Part shown: positions 33,501-44,073 of the stretch, piece after piece
Layout of the letters: every line of letters begins with the position of its first letter
Position numbering within the stretch: position 1 is the stretch's first letter
NCBI RefSeq assembly: GCF_032854445.1
Contig: NC_088297.1
Span: 372,001-436,000, forward strand
Reading direction: 5' to 3'
DNA: 64,000 nt
From: Liolophura sinensis
Lineage: Eukaryota; Mollusca; Polyplacophora; Chitonida; Chitonidae
The notes under the pieces: generated by a model
Told to the model about the DNA's origin: nothing
The model's database searches: none
What the model saw: the letters and a program-made list of their open reading frames with translations, nothing else
Position numbers and translations under genes: made by a program

Positions 33501-36500
33501 CGTAAAACACCAATCAAATAAATAAATACTGTGTCCTCTTCAAGCCTACAAAACTGGGCTTTAGCTGTCATCTACCTGTATGATATTTTGTCCCCCTGAG
33601 ACATACATATACAAAAGGTGAAAAGTGTTTGATAAAAAGATGCTTAATCTCTTTCTATATGCATTCCTACACTATACACTGTACACAAAAATGTTCAAAG
33701 GTGATCCCCAATGACCTCACACCAAATATTTCCTAGACCCAATATTTATACTGTGTTAGTCCGTAAACTGCAATGAAAAAAAAACCATTGTCTAAAGTTG
33801 GACTGTCTGCCTATCTTGTCTGCCACGTGGGTGGGGTGGCGTCATACCATGAAGACCTGCCGAGATTATGTATTGAAAAGCCCTACAAGGCATTGACAAA
33901 TCCATGTAATACCCATGCTTTTGCAGAAGCCATGGCATGACAATCTATAATTACCTTTGTACACGTGTACACCTTTTAATTACTACCTTGAAAATCACAT
34001 AAGTAAAACAGTTTTACAAGAAATATTTTAAAGACGACAGAGCATTAGATTCTTGAAAAGCCTTTCACACGCATACTATCCACCTTAGGATGACACAAAT
34101 GCACTCTCGTCTGGTTTGTCTGACATGAACTGGATACCCATGGAATGATGGAAGTAACAGTGGAGACTTTGGCATGCTTTCGCAGTCCACAGAATATAAC
34201 TTTTTATAGCGCAGTGAAGTGAAACCAGCTGCAAAACACAGACATGCACACGGGCCAGCGGATTGTGAGTGGCAGTGATGAGAACAGTTTGTTGCTCAAC
34301 ACCAGTGGAAGCAAAAATAACGGAATACATTTTCTGATCTTTAATCACCAACTTCTCTTCTCTAAACTTCCTTGTTTTATAGATCAGAACTAACTCAAGG
34401 AACATCAAACGATCTATCTGCAGTTTGGTAGACTCAGTTCTGGGGATCTAATTTCAACTTTTCATATTAATAATTATAGAACATAGCCTAAACAACCTGT
34501 AATTTGGTCTATGATTAAACTGCTCATTTTGCCAGGTTCTGGGAGTTCTATTGATGTTAAAAAGCTGTGAGAAAGGTGTTCTATTGATGTTAGAAAGCTG
34601 TGAGAAAGGTGTTCTATTGATGTTAGAAAGCTGTGAGAAAGGTGTTCTATTGATGTGAGAAAGGTGTTCTATTGATGTTAGAAAGCTGTGAGAAAGGTGT
34701 TCTATTGATGTTAGAAAGCTGTGAGAAAGGTGTTCTATTGATGTTAGAAAGCTGTGAGAAAGGTGTTCTATTGATGTGAGAAAGCTATGAGAAAGGTGTT
34801 CTATTGATTTGACTGAGAAAGGTGTGAGAAAGGTGTCTGGAAGGTACATGTAGGATGATCTCCATGGGAAAATGTAAATTTTAGCACCAAGACGAATAAT
34901 TCATGACATTTATTTACCTGCAAAAATTCTCTTTTGTGGTAGAATATTTTTGCCCATTTAGAGCACTCCTTACAGTACATGTCTTGCTATCCACATTCGC
35001 AGTGTGAACGTCACTGCCACCATCTGCGAATTTGGTACAAAGACCCTCAGATCACAGGAGTCACGGAGAAAGTTATGTGAGAAAACACGAACAACTCTTC
35101 TCAACCTTTCTTTCTAATAACACTTTACACACTTGTATTATAGCACAGTACACGTATTTGCCAGTTAATTCTAACCAAAACCTGAAACAATTTTAGCGAT
35201 GAATGTTGACTAAAAAGTTTTGTGCAAGGACACCAGTGGGGAGGCTAAGACTAAACAAGCTTATGTGGGTCGCACAGGCTCCAAAGGTCAAGCTTGTCTA
35301 GTGGTGGCAATGAGGTAAAGCCAGCACATAGAGAAGGACACTCGCTTAAGGCGAATGAGTAAGGAGATATCATAGACTTTCATTATCTGTAAATGTGGAC
35401 GAATGTTTTCCTTTTCTTACAGAGATGTTTCTTTTATAAGTTTACTTCAAAAGTTCAATCCCTGGGCGGTCGAGAATGACTGGGTCATACTCTCAAGCCA
35501 GGTGTTAGGCAAGAGCTTTCCTTGCCCGTACAATGTTTTACCAATCCTAACGTCAAGGCAATCTCCTCTCAAATTACTAATCTATGTGCTAGGGTTTTAA
35601 CATTATGGATAAATCTGACAAACTATTGGCAGGATTGGCGGCATGAAACTTGCAGGACACCATGACCTATATACCAGTGTTAAACCAACAGAGAAATGAT
35701 TAAAATCTGTAAAACAGTGTCTTCATGAACACAGCCCCATAAAGAAGGCATTGTAAAGTTCAGGTTGTTACATGGTTTGCTGTAGACCTCCTTCACAGAT
35801 ATTCACAGTTTTGCAGTGATGTCATAGCTGCTCTGAGCCAATCACCAACACACTCTTTGGTCATGTGACTTAAATACAGGGGTTAAAGCAAATTTAACCC
35901 ATTTCAGAAGATTTTAGCATTAAAAAAAAATGAAAAATACAGCTTTTAGGTGAGAACTTCTTTCTGGAAATATAATTAGAATGTGTCTAGTCTTCAGAAT
36001 GGTATGAAAGTTTCATTTCCATATCGTCATGATTTACTTCCATGTTACTAATCACCTCCTGGTTGTTGCCAGGAACCCGGCTGCTCGAAACTATGAATTC
36101 ACTGTGAAATATAAATTCTTTAGTATCAGCAACCTCAATCTTCACAACTCCCCTTGCAAGTAGTTGCAGAATGTAACACCAAAAGCCAGCATCATAGTTG
36201 CAAGAGATACGGACAAAAACAGCCCCAGTTGTGTTGGGTGGTAAGGAGTGAGTGAGTGAGTGCTTGGGGTTTAACGTTGTACTCAACAATTTTTCAGTCA
36301 TATGACGACGAAGGAATCCTTAGAGTGCATGTAATGTGCCTCCTTGATGATTAATGCTAGGGCTTGTTGCCGGACGGATTTCCACCCCTCTTTTATCTAG
36401 TGCTGCTTCACTGAGACGGCTTACCGAAGGTAAGTAAGCCGCCCTCGCCCGAGCCATTATACTGATACAGGTCAACCAGTCGTTGCACTATCCCCTTCAT

Positions 36501-37237
36501 GCTGAACGCTAGGCAAGGAAGTTACAACTTCCTTTTTTAAGGTCTTAGGTGTGACCCGACCCAGGATTGACCCTGGATCTACTGCTCCCGAAGCGGACGC
36601 CCTACAAACTGTGCTATCATGGCCGGTTTGGTGGTAAGGAACATTTACCGCTGTTCACATGGGCACTAAATCTTCCCTAGCATAAACTGACGTCGACAAT
36701 ATGGTGTGTAATTAATTAACCTGTTCTGAGACTCGCTCAATCAAAAGGGTCCATGGCAATCGAGTCTGTTCGTGAAATAATCACATTTGTCGATTCTATA
36801 TACATTTATTAAGTTTTCATGATGGTGGCAGCTGTACGGTAGACCCTAAAAATGTAATTTTTTTCAATTTATGTTATTGCCACCAGGCCATGGACTATTT
36901 TCGAAAAGGTCAACATAAAATTAGGTTAGATAATTTGTAGGACCGTGTGACTGACATTGATTAATGCTAGGGAAGATTTAAGTGTGAACGGCAGTAAATG
37001 TTACTTACCGTCAATACGACACATTTGGGGCGATTTCTCGCCGTAACTCTCGCAACTGCGTTGCTTGATGTGAGAGTTACATTCTGCAACCTCGTGCGAG
37101 GTGCACCATAGAGGGTCCAGATATCGATAAGAAGATGTAATATATATACACATACCTGTGTCACTAGGGGGATGTTCAAAGCGGCACCGGTCTCCAAAGC
37201 GGCAAGTACCTTGTTGATAATACTTACACAATACCAT
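21542..37237 (-). CDS. NUP42: Nucleoporin NUP42 (NUPL2/hCG1), complete, seven exons
   Basis: Known role: cytoplasmic-face nuclear pore protein that binds Gle1 and promotes mRNA export through the DEAD-box helicase DDX19. Exons in transcript order: 37237-37156, 33060-32847, 30920-30835, 29589-29513, 25103-25017, 23973-23907, 22323-21542. All junctions agree in phase (1,2,1,0,0,1); 1395 nt, 464 residues plus stop. The ATG has A at -3 and G at +4. Residues 1-22 form a CCCH finger: C4, C12, C18, H22 (spacing 7-5-3). Exon 4 has MDDISPEELRFEAYEAEKS and exon 5 has LINKFRQIRTEL, matching the conserved middle region. Exon 7 carries about 17 FG motifs (LFGK, LFGN, VFGN, AFGS) and ends TPLNELTPEERQQFEAGHF followed by RLPTRPPPKEF, the Gle1-binding motif. 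Exon 6 has a weak GTGTTA donor chosen for phase; a GTATGT donor 26 nt earlier would cause an early stop. Confidence 0.95.
22324..23906 (-). other. Intron 6 of NUP42
   Basis: Acceptor TTCTTTAG just before exon 7. Contains one family 2 SINE; the short frames around 22976-23251 and 22423-22653 have no supporting features. Confidence 0.7.
23524..23818 (-). mobile_element. SINE family 2, both ends incomplete
   Basis: Starts at ACTCAACAATTTTTCAGTC without the CACT tail and ends in the head at CCGCTCCCGAAGCGGAGAC. In NUP42 intron 6, in the gene's orientation. Confidence 0.88.
23979..24765. repeat. Minisatellite, 46-bp unit, about 17 copies, abutting NUP42 exon 6
   Basis: The unit on + is built from ACACCACACAGTACATAAAG, GTGTAACCATTGGCAAGGCA and AAACAC. 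Units are nearly identical. On the NUP42 transcript strand the unit holds no AG dinucleotide, and the array ends 6 bp from the exon 6 acceptor. The length is not a multiple of three, so three minus-strand frames are open for over 260 codons; none is a gene. Confidence 0.97.
25226..25442 (-). mobile_element. SINE family 1, 5' truncated
   Basis: Long (TTTA)n tail, core ACACAATACTCAAGAATATT, truncated after CTTGAACTCACATCGACC. In NUP42 intron 4. Confidence 0.9.
25577..26020. repeat. Minisatellite, 23-bp unit, about 19 copies
   Basis: Unit AGAATATAGACAAGTAATAC plus AAC, with G variants in a few copies. In NUP42 intron 4; pyrimidine-rich on the transcript strand. Confidence 0.97.
26119..26464 (-). 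mobile_element. SINE family 2, near full length
   Basis: Tail GAGTGAGTGAGTGCTTGG at the low end; head at the high end with CTCTATCAACTGTGCTAAC (reverse of the A box). Confidence 0.9.
26605..26829 (-). mobile_element. SINE family 1, partly truncated, target duplication TGAATTACATCA
   Basis: Direct repeats at 26593-26604 and 26830-26841. The head is partly decayed (TGGATGGGAACAGCAACCC on the minus strand). Confidence 0.92.
27019..27218. repeat. Minisatellite, 25-bp unit, exactly 8 copies, near perfect
   Basis: Unit TTGTCTGAATGAACTGTCAC plus CTCAG. Lack of divergence suggests very recent expansion or ongoing homogenisation. Confidence 0.97.
28819..29175 (+). mobile_element. SINE family 2, target duplication TGAATCACAC
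   Basis: Direct repeats at 28809-28818 and 29176-29185. The head starts within the anticodon arm (GATAGCGCTTCGGGAGC); the tail is CTCACTCACTCAC. Opposite orientation to NUP42. Confidence 0.95.
29630..29908 (-). mobile_element. SINE family 1, full length
   Basis: Complete from (TTTA)n to a head reading GGGCCTCCGTGGCTCAGTTG on the minus strand. One of the best consensus-like copies. In NUP42 intron 3, 40 bp from exon 4's acceptor. Confidence 0.93.
29930..30170 (-). mobile_element. SINE family 1, old diverged copy
   Basis: Follows the previous copy directly. Recognisable by ATTATGGTGGGAC, CACAGGTTGCCGCCAGGCC and GAGAGGCTCCTGG, with many substitutions, so it is older than its neighbour. Confidence 0.75.
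30552..30604 (-). pseudogene. Exon-like duplicate of NUP42 exon 4 (poison-exon candidate)
   Basis: Bounded by a TTCAG acceptor and a GTGAGT donor in intron 3. One frame reads LDEYEAEKSLVALLPNL, like exon 4's FEAYEAEKSGNGQLY. In the phase delivered by exon 3 it reads TAG after 11 codons. Confidence 0.5.
30640..30730 (-). mobile_element. Family 5 tRNA-derived repeat, partial
   Basis: Minus strand: AGCTTGCTGGGATACATGAG then GTGCGGGTTCAAACCC. It has the same block order as 42418-42505. In NUP42 intron 3. Confidence 0.5.
31530..31748 (-). mobile_element. SINE family 1, 5' truncated
   Basis: Tail plus core TACGCTGTACTCAAGAATATT, ending at GGTGGGAGGCTCCTGAACC. In NUP42 intron 2. Confidence 0.9.
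32606..32785 (-). mobile_element. SINE family 2 relative, strongly diverged, head half
   Basis: Alignable blocks: GAGACGGGTCAAGCAGTC, TGAGTGCCAAGTAGGGCAG, GGACGCTCTAACAGTTA. The core and tail half is missing. Confidence 0.6.
33264..33527 (+). mobile_element. SINE family 1, full length, target duplication ACTGTATCCTC
   Basis: Direct repeats at 33253-33263 and 33528-33538 (ACTGTGTCCTC, one mismatch). Head GGGGCCTCTGTTGCTCAGTT. In NUP42 intron 1, antisense. Confidence 0.95.
34548..34832. repeat. Minisatellite, 33-bp unit with deletions, about 8 copies
   Basis: Unit GTTCTATTGATGTTAGAAAG plus CTGTGAGAAAGGT; two copies lack an internal 14 bp. In NUP42 intron 1. Confidence 0.95.
36248..36629 (-). 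mobile_element. SINE family 2, full length, 11-bp target duplication
   Basis: Direct repeats GGTGGTAAGGA at 36237-36247 and 36630-36640. On the minus strand the head folds like a tRNA: A box TAGCACAGTTTGTAGG, then an anticodon arm region around CTTCGGGAGC, then B box GGGTCAATCC. The tail is (CACT)n. Best copy for defining family 2. Confidence 0.96.
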
Positions 37238-37520
37238 CGTTACTCAGACCAACAGTCAGTGACTGTCACAGCTTACAAACTTTTCACACTCGTTCTCAGT
37301 TTCACTTTTTAACCCACGACACCTACCGTCTTTCGGCAGAATTACCTCCAGAGTTACCTTCCTTGACCTGTGGAAGCCGTTTTTATTTTTATTTGAGTCA
37401 TAGTTTGGAGCACCCGTGTACCTGGCAAGAAGCAGGAGGTGATAAATAACATTAAATGGGCGAAATGCCGTTTTTTTGCCGATTTCCAAAGTTCAAAGTA
37501 CTACACTGCAATGAAACTAT
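37238..37520. other. NUP42 promoter region
   Basis: Directly upstream of the NUP42 ATG on the minus strand. No TATA box or perfect factor site stands out. Confidence 0.4.
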
Positions 37521-37532
37521 CATATTTGAAGG

Positions 37533-37806
37533 GCTCAGTTGGTTAGCGCGCTAGCGCAGGGTAATGACCCAGAAGCCTCTCACCAATGCGGTCGCTGTGA
37601 GCTCAAGACCAGCTCATGCTGGCTCCCTCTCTGCCCCTATGCGAGAAGCTAGATCTCTCAGCAACCTGCGGATGGTCGTGGGTTTCAACCGGGCTCTGTC
37701 CAGTTCCCCCCCCCCCCTCTCCCATCATAATGCTGACCGCCGTCGTATAAGTGAAATATTCTTGAGTGCGGCGTAAAACACCAATCAAACAAATAAATAA
37801 ATATGC
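37533..37806 (+). mobile_element. SINE family 1, target duplication CATATTTGAAGG
   Basis: Direct repeats at 37521-37532 and 37807-37818, about 290 bp upstream of the NUP42 ATG. Head begins at GCTCAGTTGGTTAGCGCGC. A C-rich expansion sits at 37707-37718. Confidence 0.95.
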
Positions 37807-37980
37807 CATATTTGAAGGTAGAGTAGACACACAGTACTTGCCCAGAAAGATTCGAATTTCTTACGCCAATGCCATATTTGTCATTTTTATGCTAAAATCT
37901 ACTTCAGTGCCTATCACATGGTTTAAGCTACTTAGCTTTGTTTTCACCTTCAGTACTTCAGCCACATGATCAAAGAGTGT

Positions 37981-38089
37981 ACTCTGCCCGGTTTCCACCC
38001 ACCATAATGCTGGCCGCCGTCGTATAAGTGAAATATTCTTGAGTACGGCGTAAAACACCAATCCAAAAAAAAAAAAAAAAATCAAAAAA
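37981..38089 (+). mobile_element. SINE family 1, severely 5' truncated, target duplication ATCAAAGAGTGT
   Basis: Direct repeats at 37969-37980 and 38090-38101. Only the last 110 bp are present, and the tail is poly(A) rather than (AAAT)n. Confidence 0.95.
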
Positions 38090-38163
38090 ATCAAAGAGTG
38101 TGCTGATGATTGGCTCAAAGCAGCTATCACATCACTGCAACAGTAGGCCCTATGCTGTTTTAG

Positions 38164-38382
38164 GCCGTAGCGGTACACAAGAATATTTAACTTATACGAC
38201 AGTGGCTGGCATTATAACTGGTAGAACTCACGACCTTCCGCGGGTTGCCGAAGACCATCTCACGTGCGACCGGAGAGCTTTACCGCCCCGCCCCACCCCC
38301 CACCCCCTCAAAAAAAAAAGCTCGAGCTGGACTTGAACTCACATGCATGTATGCACTGATCGCATCGGTGAGAGGCTTCTGA
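38164..38382 (-). mobile_element. SINE family 1, degraded
   Basis: CAAGAATATTTAACTTATACGAC core, CGCGGGTTGCC, and AGCTGGACTTGAACTCAC are recognisable. A C/A-rich insertion (38281-38320) interrupts the body. Confidence 0.8.
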
Positions 38383-38803
38383 CAGGTGTAGGGACTACGT
38401 CCTACAGGCCGATTCCACATTTTGAAATACGATTTAAAAGCTTAATTTTGAGATCCAAGAAGGTACAATTATATTCACATAAAATTACCGTAAATTATCT
38501 TAAAACAATCGTGTCGAAATTAAATTTAAACGTTCAGCCCCAAAAAACTGGGAAGTTGTGAAGAGTTTTTGTATTTGACTTATGCCTGCATGTCTGAAAT
38601 GGCTTCGTGGAATGGAATTTTAAACTTTTGAACTTTTGAATACGGTACTTGTTAAGTGTTATTTTAAGTAAAGTGTATCCCGATTTGAACTTCTTGGAGC
38701 TTAAATATTGAATTTTAAATTTTGAATTTTGCCTAAGTCAGATATTCATTTGTGGACTGGGCCTACAAGCATATAGGCCTCCTGAAACCAAGTGTCTCTT
38801 TCT
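38383..38803. other. Spacer, no gene seen
   Basis: Contains a run of TTTTGAA/TTTGAATTTT-like words around 38620-38740; nothing else. Confidence 0.4.
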
Positions 38804-38815
38804 TGATGTATAATT

Positions 38816-39085
38816 TATTTATTTATTTAGCTGATTGGAGTTTAACGACGTGTTCAAGAATATTTCACTTATACGACGGCAGCCAGCATAATGGTGGGAG
38901 GAAACCAGGAAGAATCCGGGGAAAACCCACGACCATCCGCAGGTTGCTGGCAGACCTTCCCACATACGGCCAGATAGGAAACCAGCATGAGCTGGACTTG
39001 AACTCACAGCGACCGCATTGGTGAGAGACTCCTGGGTCATTACGCTGCGCTAGCGCGCTAACCAACTGAGCCACGGAGGCCCCAC
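38816..39085 (-). mobile_element. SINE family 1, full length, target duplication TGATGTATAATT
   Basis: Direct repeats at 38804-38815 and 39086-39097. The minus-strand head is intact (GGGGCCTCCGTGGCTCAGTT, GGTTAGCGCGCTAGCGCAGC). Confidence 0.96.
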
Positions 39086-39394
39086 TGATGTATAATTAAC
39101 TCGGTTTCTCTCTTTCTCTGGTTCCCCCTGACTGCGATGCAAGTGAGGACACTTTCCCTCTGCACCTATAATGAAGTGACACATCTTAACAGACGATGAT
39201 GAATTTTCTTAATATTTTACCTGTCTTCTAAATAGTCCAACCATTGATGTATTAAGATATTGAATATATCTCATATGTAACAGATCCCTTTACATTAACA
39301 GCTGGTGGGCTTACATGTACACCGATTATCGTAGGCTGCCACCAGTAGTGCACGCGCGATATATATATATACATCTAATGGAACAGACATCTTC

Positions 39395-39745
39395 CCGGTG
39401 TACAGGTTTTCTCCGTGCGGTGGAAAAGTTTTCTCTGCAGTGTAAAGGCTTTCTCGACTGTGCAAAAGTTTTCTCCGCGGTGGAAAAGCTTCCTCCTATA
39501 GGCGGAAAGGTTTTCTTCAAGGTGTAAAGGTTTTCTTCGCGTTATGCTTACTTTTCTCCTCGGTGAACTAATTTTTACCGTGTGTAATGTCTTTTACTTC
39601 GGTGTACATGTATTCATTCTTGCTCCGTGCATGCAAAAAGGTTTTCTCTGCCATATAAAGGCAAATTTATATATTCCCCGTAGGGTAAATAGTTTTATCC
39701 GCGGTGGAAACGTCTTTATCAAGTTGAAGATGCATGACAGATATC
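39395..39745. repeat. Degenerate tandem repeat, about 22-bp unit
   Basis: Recurrent TTTTCTCCGCGGTGGAAAAG-like words, decaying from left to right. A similar theme (GGAGAAAGGGTTTCCATTGT) recurs at 40604. Confidence 0.6.
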
Positions 39746-39807
39746 TCAGACTAAGACTCTAGCTACCATTTTGGGCTTTGACGGCAGAGAAAACATTTGT
39801 ATCACGG

Positions 39808-39915
39808 AGGAGCAAGTTACAGGCAGACCTTCCCACGTACGACGGCGGGGAGGAGGGGGGAGGGGCTGCATGAACTGGGCTTGAACTCACAGCGACCACA
39901 TTGCATTGTGAGCTG
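39808..39915 (-). mobile_element. SINE family 1 fragment
   Basis: Keeps GGCAGACCTTCCCACGTACG, and GCTTGAACTCACAGCGACC, with a G-rich expansion between them; the core and tail are lost. Confidence 0.7.
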
Positions 39916-40127
39916 GATTTGACTGAGAGTCATAAAGATGGAAAAGTTGTCGCAAGAAAAAAGAGCATTCGTACGTTGATTTCTGTCACAGAATGTAATG
40001 AAATGGCTGGAATATATAATTTGGAGGTAGGTGTCACAAAACGGGATATCTTGTAGAGGAAGAAAGCCAAGAAAAGCAGGCAGAGAAAGCATGTACCCTT
40101 GAAAAAGAAGAGAAACATCTGACTGGG

Positions 40128-40218
40128 GATTTATTTATTTATTTGATTGGTGTCTTACGCCGTACTCAAGAATACTTCACTTATACGACGGCGGCCAGCA
40201 TTATGGTGGGTGGAACCG
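40128..40218 (-). mobile_element. SINE family 1, last 90 bp only
   Basis: (TTTA)n tail, GCCGTACTCAAGAATACTTC core, up to ATTATGGTGGGTGGAACC. Confidence 0.9.
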
Positions 40219-40603
40219 ACCGAGGAGGAACTATGGGGTATCATTGTTTTGATCAAACTGAGAATGTTGCTCCAATGTGCTAGAGCGATCTCGAATTACA
40301 CTCTCCGGCCAGTGAGAGTGAGCGAAGGCATCCATATAGTCCCGCCGTCCTCCTCCAGTGATATGCGCGTAAATGGTTATCTCATATTTAGACTTATCCC
40401 GCCTTGGTATTAAATATTGTGTGGTTTAAAATCTGGTTTGGATAAATCGATATATGGTATACATGTATTAATTTCTAAGCTTGTTTTATACACGGTCGAT
40501 TTAATTCGAGATAAAGCTTAAGCTTGCATACGGGCCAATATACTCCAGCATGATTACAAAACCATAATTTTATGTTAAAATTAACAGATTAGTTTTTAGA
40601 ATG

Positions 40604-40690
40604 AATGAGAAAGGGTTTCCATTGTGGAGAAAAGGATTCCGTTGTGGAGAAAGGGTTTCCATTGTGGAGAAAAGGTTTCCATTGTGGTTT
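40604..40690. repeat. Tandem repeat, about 20-bp unit, 4 copies
   Basis: GAGAAAGGGTTTCCATTGTG units, followed by a 14-nt C run near 40720. Confidence 0.9.
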
Positions 40691-40734
40691 ACTAGCCGGA
40701 GAAAATCAATTCTCTCCTCCCCCCCCCCCCCCAA

Positions 40735-41574
40735 CCCACCCCGGAAAAAAACATTTGCACAGCGGAAGCAACGTTTTCGCAGTTTATAGCTGTATTTGTT
40801 AGCTTTGCCTATTTTTTTTCTGTTCCTGTGCAACTGTCTTTTGTATATGTGTCACATGCATGCTTTGCTTGAGGGCCATATTGGATTATGTTGTTCATCT
40901 CTACAACTAAAACTTCTCCAGAACAACTGGTCATTTAAGAATAATATTTACACATAGTCCTTGTCCACATAAGCCTGGGTGCATTGTTTTTTTTTTCTAT
41001 TATTTCCCGTTAAGCACCTGTTAATCATATATCTGGAAAAGCTCACTGAGTGCATGGCGTCTCGCGTGAACGATGGCTTGCATAACATCATTCATGGCTT
41101 TTGTGTGATCCGAGCGAATTTACCATGTTTGGCGCCGGTGTATAATGTCTGTAGTCTTAATAGCCATGCCAGCTTTCATCTAGGCATAATTAATATCCAG
41201 GCCTAGGTGTTGTATATAACATTATTTCTGCATAATGTAGGAATGAAAATAGCTCTTATATGCATGGGAATATATTGATAAGCCCACGCATCTACATGCC
41301 AAGTTTTTTCTCTTTTCCTTTTCGAGAATTGCATCCACGTATTCATTACACTTGAATTTTTTCTGGTAAAATTCAGCCGTGTTGATTGGCCAAACGGGAT
41401 ATTGGATATTAGATGACTTGTGTATGTATAGCATTTATTTTTGTCCAGAAACCAGTTGGATTTCATCGTGGAAAGTCAATACTGTCACAGCAACCTGGAG
41501 GAACACACTTGATTTGGTAAATCATGTGTCATTTAAATTGTCCATGTGGCCCGCAGGCCTGTTTGAGTGAAATA

Positions 41575-41605
<31 letters not shown>

Positions 41606-42417
41606 AAATAAATAAATTCAGATTTAAATTGAAACAAAGCATTTCCCCAGTATCTTCAATTGGAGCTTCTTCTAAACACGGCTATCCTAAACGTTCCGAT
41701 CAACGTACAACATAACCACAAACTTCTTCCGGTGGACAAAATCCAAACACTGCAGTGGGAAAGTCCCTAGCTTGTATTATCCCCCCTAGCGATGGTTAAC
41801 GTTCAGTTTCGCCACCGACGTGACAGACAAGCCTGTGGCATATACTGATGATGTGGAGAGCAATTTACATGAGGCAGTGTCTCAGGTCGTGTGATCAACC
41901 AGAGGGAGTGTCCGATTTATTATCGAAAGATCGGCTTGGTTCACATAGGGCAATAACAGAACGCATTCTAGCATCACTCAGACAATAGACTTTCTGGTGA
42001 AATTTACAGATTGTTTTGTTGAGAGTAGCCGGTATATTTCTGGTTGATATAAAGGAACGGGGTTCAAACTGTATTGGTTTTTGCCGTGTTCTGAAATGTG
42101 TGTAATATTATAAATGTATAATAATATATAAATGTAATATTGAATACTGGCCAACTGCACGCCCACAGATGCGATGTACGAGCCCTAGTGCGCGGCGGAC
42201 GGAAATTGGAGAACTCAGAGATTTAGCCCACGCGGCACAATGGGGTGGGCGTGGAAGAGTTCCACGTGAGGCGAGTGATTATATGAATGGATTAATTGAT
42301 GGATCAACTGACAGTTGGACAGGCACAGAATTGTTAAACGCCATACTTAAGAATTTTCTTATCGCTCAGTTTAAGAACGAAACACATCTCCCTGCTAAAT
42401 TATTCACAGTTTTGATA
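40735..42417. other. Intergenic stretch, no gene seen
   Basis: Unique sequence with a (TCAA)n/(TAAA)n run at 41575-41615. No exon with plausible ends and family resemblance was found. Confidence 0.4.
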
Positions 42418-42505
42418 GCGAATCGTGGTCTAGTGGATACAGATGCTTGCCTTTCAAGCACTTGGATACACGAGGCGCGGGTTCAAATCCGGCTTTGGAC
42501 AGGAA
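42418..42505 (+). mobile_element. Family 5 tRNA-like sequence (SINE head or tRNA pseudogene)
   Basis: A box TGGTCTAGTGGATA and B box GGTTCAAATCC are separated by about 45 bp, with a CTTGGATACACGAGG stretch in the position of a long variable arm. The acceptor arms do not pair, so it is not a working tRNA gene. Confidence 0.55.
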
Positions 42506-42739
42506 ATTTGTAGATTTACTGCTTTGAGTAGCCTTGGTGAAAGTAAGCAGTCGTCAAGGTTCGTATGGCAGTTTGCGCAATCTAACGTCCGTCTTCCATC
42601 AATATGTGCCCTAGTGGTAAAGTTCGCCAAATTTAAATTTGTCGATTTTCATTGGGTATCCCGGTTTTATCCACCAATATCAACTGACTTCGTAAACTGA
42701 CAAGAGGCCATATTTCACTGGTTACCTGAGACCATGTGG

Positions 42740-43080
42740 CAAGTAGACCCCTATCACACTGTCATCGCTGCTTTGGTTTTACGCTCTGTGCTGTACGTCT
42801 ATCACACTGTCAACACTGTTCTGGTTTTACTCTGGTTGTACGTCTATCTCACTGTCGTCGCTGCTCTGGTTTTACTCTCCGTGCTGTACGTCTACCACAC
42901 TGTCGTCGCTGCTCTGGTTTTACTCTCCGTGCTGTACATCTATCACACTGTCGTCCCTGCTCTGGTTTTACTCTCCGTGCTGTACATCTATCACACTGTT
43001 GTCGCTGCTCTAGTTTTACTGTCCGTGCTGTACGTCTATCACACTGTCGTTGCTGCTCTGGTCTTACTCTCTATTCTGTA
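42740..43080. repeat. Minisatellite, 48-bp unit, 7 copies
   Basis: Unit CTGTACGTCTATCACACTGT, CGTCGCTGCTCTGG, TTTTACTCTCCGTG. Reads as a 16-residue repeat in two frames because 48 is a multiple of three. Confidence 0.95.
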
Positions 43081-43595
43081 GCCTTTTATTATAACACGGA
43101 TGACTGTATCTCTTATGTTATTTAGCACGGTTACTCCTCTTTGTTCCGTTCTGATGGAAGATTATCTGTATAGGCGTTGTCAAATCAGGTAATGCGGATT
43201 TACAAATCGTTTTACTCATTGATCACGCTTGATAGCCCCCATATATCTTAGGGGAGTGGTTTCCGATGAGGGAAAGCCCATAACCATCATCGATCCCACA
43301 CTGTCCCACTAACGCAGACCTACAATCAAAAAAATTAATCTGTTGTACAAGTGAGGCGGGATGTATTCTGTTGTTATAGCATAATACTGACATAACATAA
43401 TATCCTGTTAGTCGTACGGCAAATTTTGTGTAGAACTAATAGAATAGTTGTGCTAAATTTAACAGAATAATCTTTTGCAATATCAGAATATATTCTAGAA
43501 TCACTCAGACAACATAATTTATGTTAAATTACCAGATTATTTTTTTGTGTGTACTCGTTTTTGTCCAAAGTCCCCATTGATTTTCTTCTGGCACA
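43081..43595. other. Spacer, no gene seen
   Basis: Nothing recognisable on either strand. Confidence 0.4.
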
Positions 43596-44073
43596 CGGAA
43601 ACAGATGTATTTTATGTACTGACAAACAGATGTAGTTTATGTGCTGACAAACAGATGTAGTTTATGTACTGACAAACACATGTAGTTTATGTGCTGACAA
43701 ACAGATGTAGTTTATGTGCTGACAAACACATGTAGTTTATGTGCTGACAAGCAGATGTAGTTTATGTACTGACAAACAGATGTAGTTTATGTACTGACAA
43801 ACAGATGTAGTTTATGTGCTGACAAACAGATGTAGTTTATGTACTGACGAGCAGATGTAGTTTATATACCGACAAACAGATCTAGTTTATGTACTGACAA
43901 ACAGGTGTAGTTTATGTGCTGACAAACACATGTAGTTTATGTGCTGACAAACAGATGTAGTTTATGCACTGACAAACAGATGTAGTTTATATACTAACAA
44001 ACAGATCTAGGTTATATACTGACAAACAGATGTAGTTTATGTACTGACAAGCAGATGTAGTTTATTTACTGAC
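43596..44073. repeat. Minisatellite, 25-bp unit, about 19 copies
   Basis: Unit ACAGATGTAGTTTATGTRCT plus GACAA; variants mix without clear order. Confidence 0.96.

Larger units (their letters stand above)
33061..37155 (-). other. Intron 1 of NUP42
   Basis: GTATGT donor next to a short TATATA run, CACCGACAG acceptor. Contains two SINEs and a 33-bp array. The open frame 35987-36301 is half SINE and I do not trust it as coding. Confidence 0.75.

Noticed and set aside
35987-36301. 104-codon minus-strand frame with a domain-like middle
   Set aside because: Its start is inside the family 2 SINE tail, and nothing on either side joins it to another exon.
42418-42505. Functional tRNA gene
   Set aside because: A and B boxes are present but the acceptor stem does not pair and no clean anticodon arm forms; similar partial copies elsewhere indicate a repeat.
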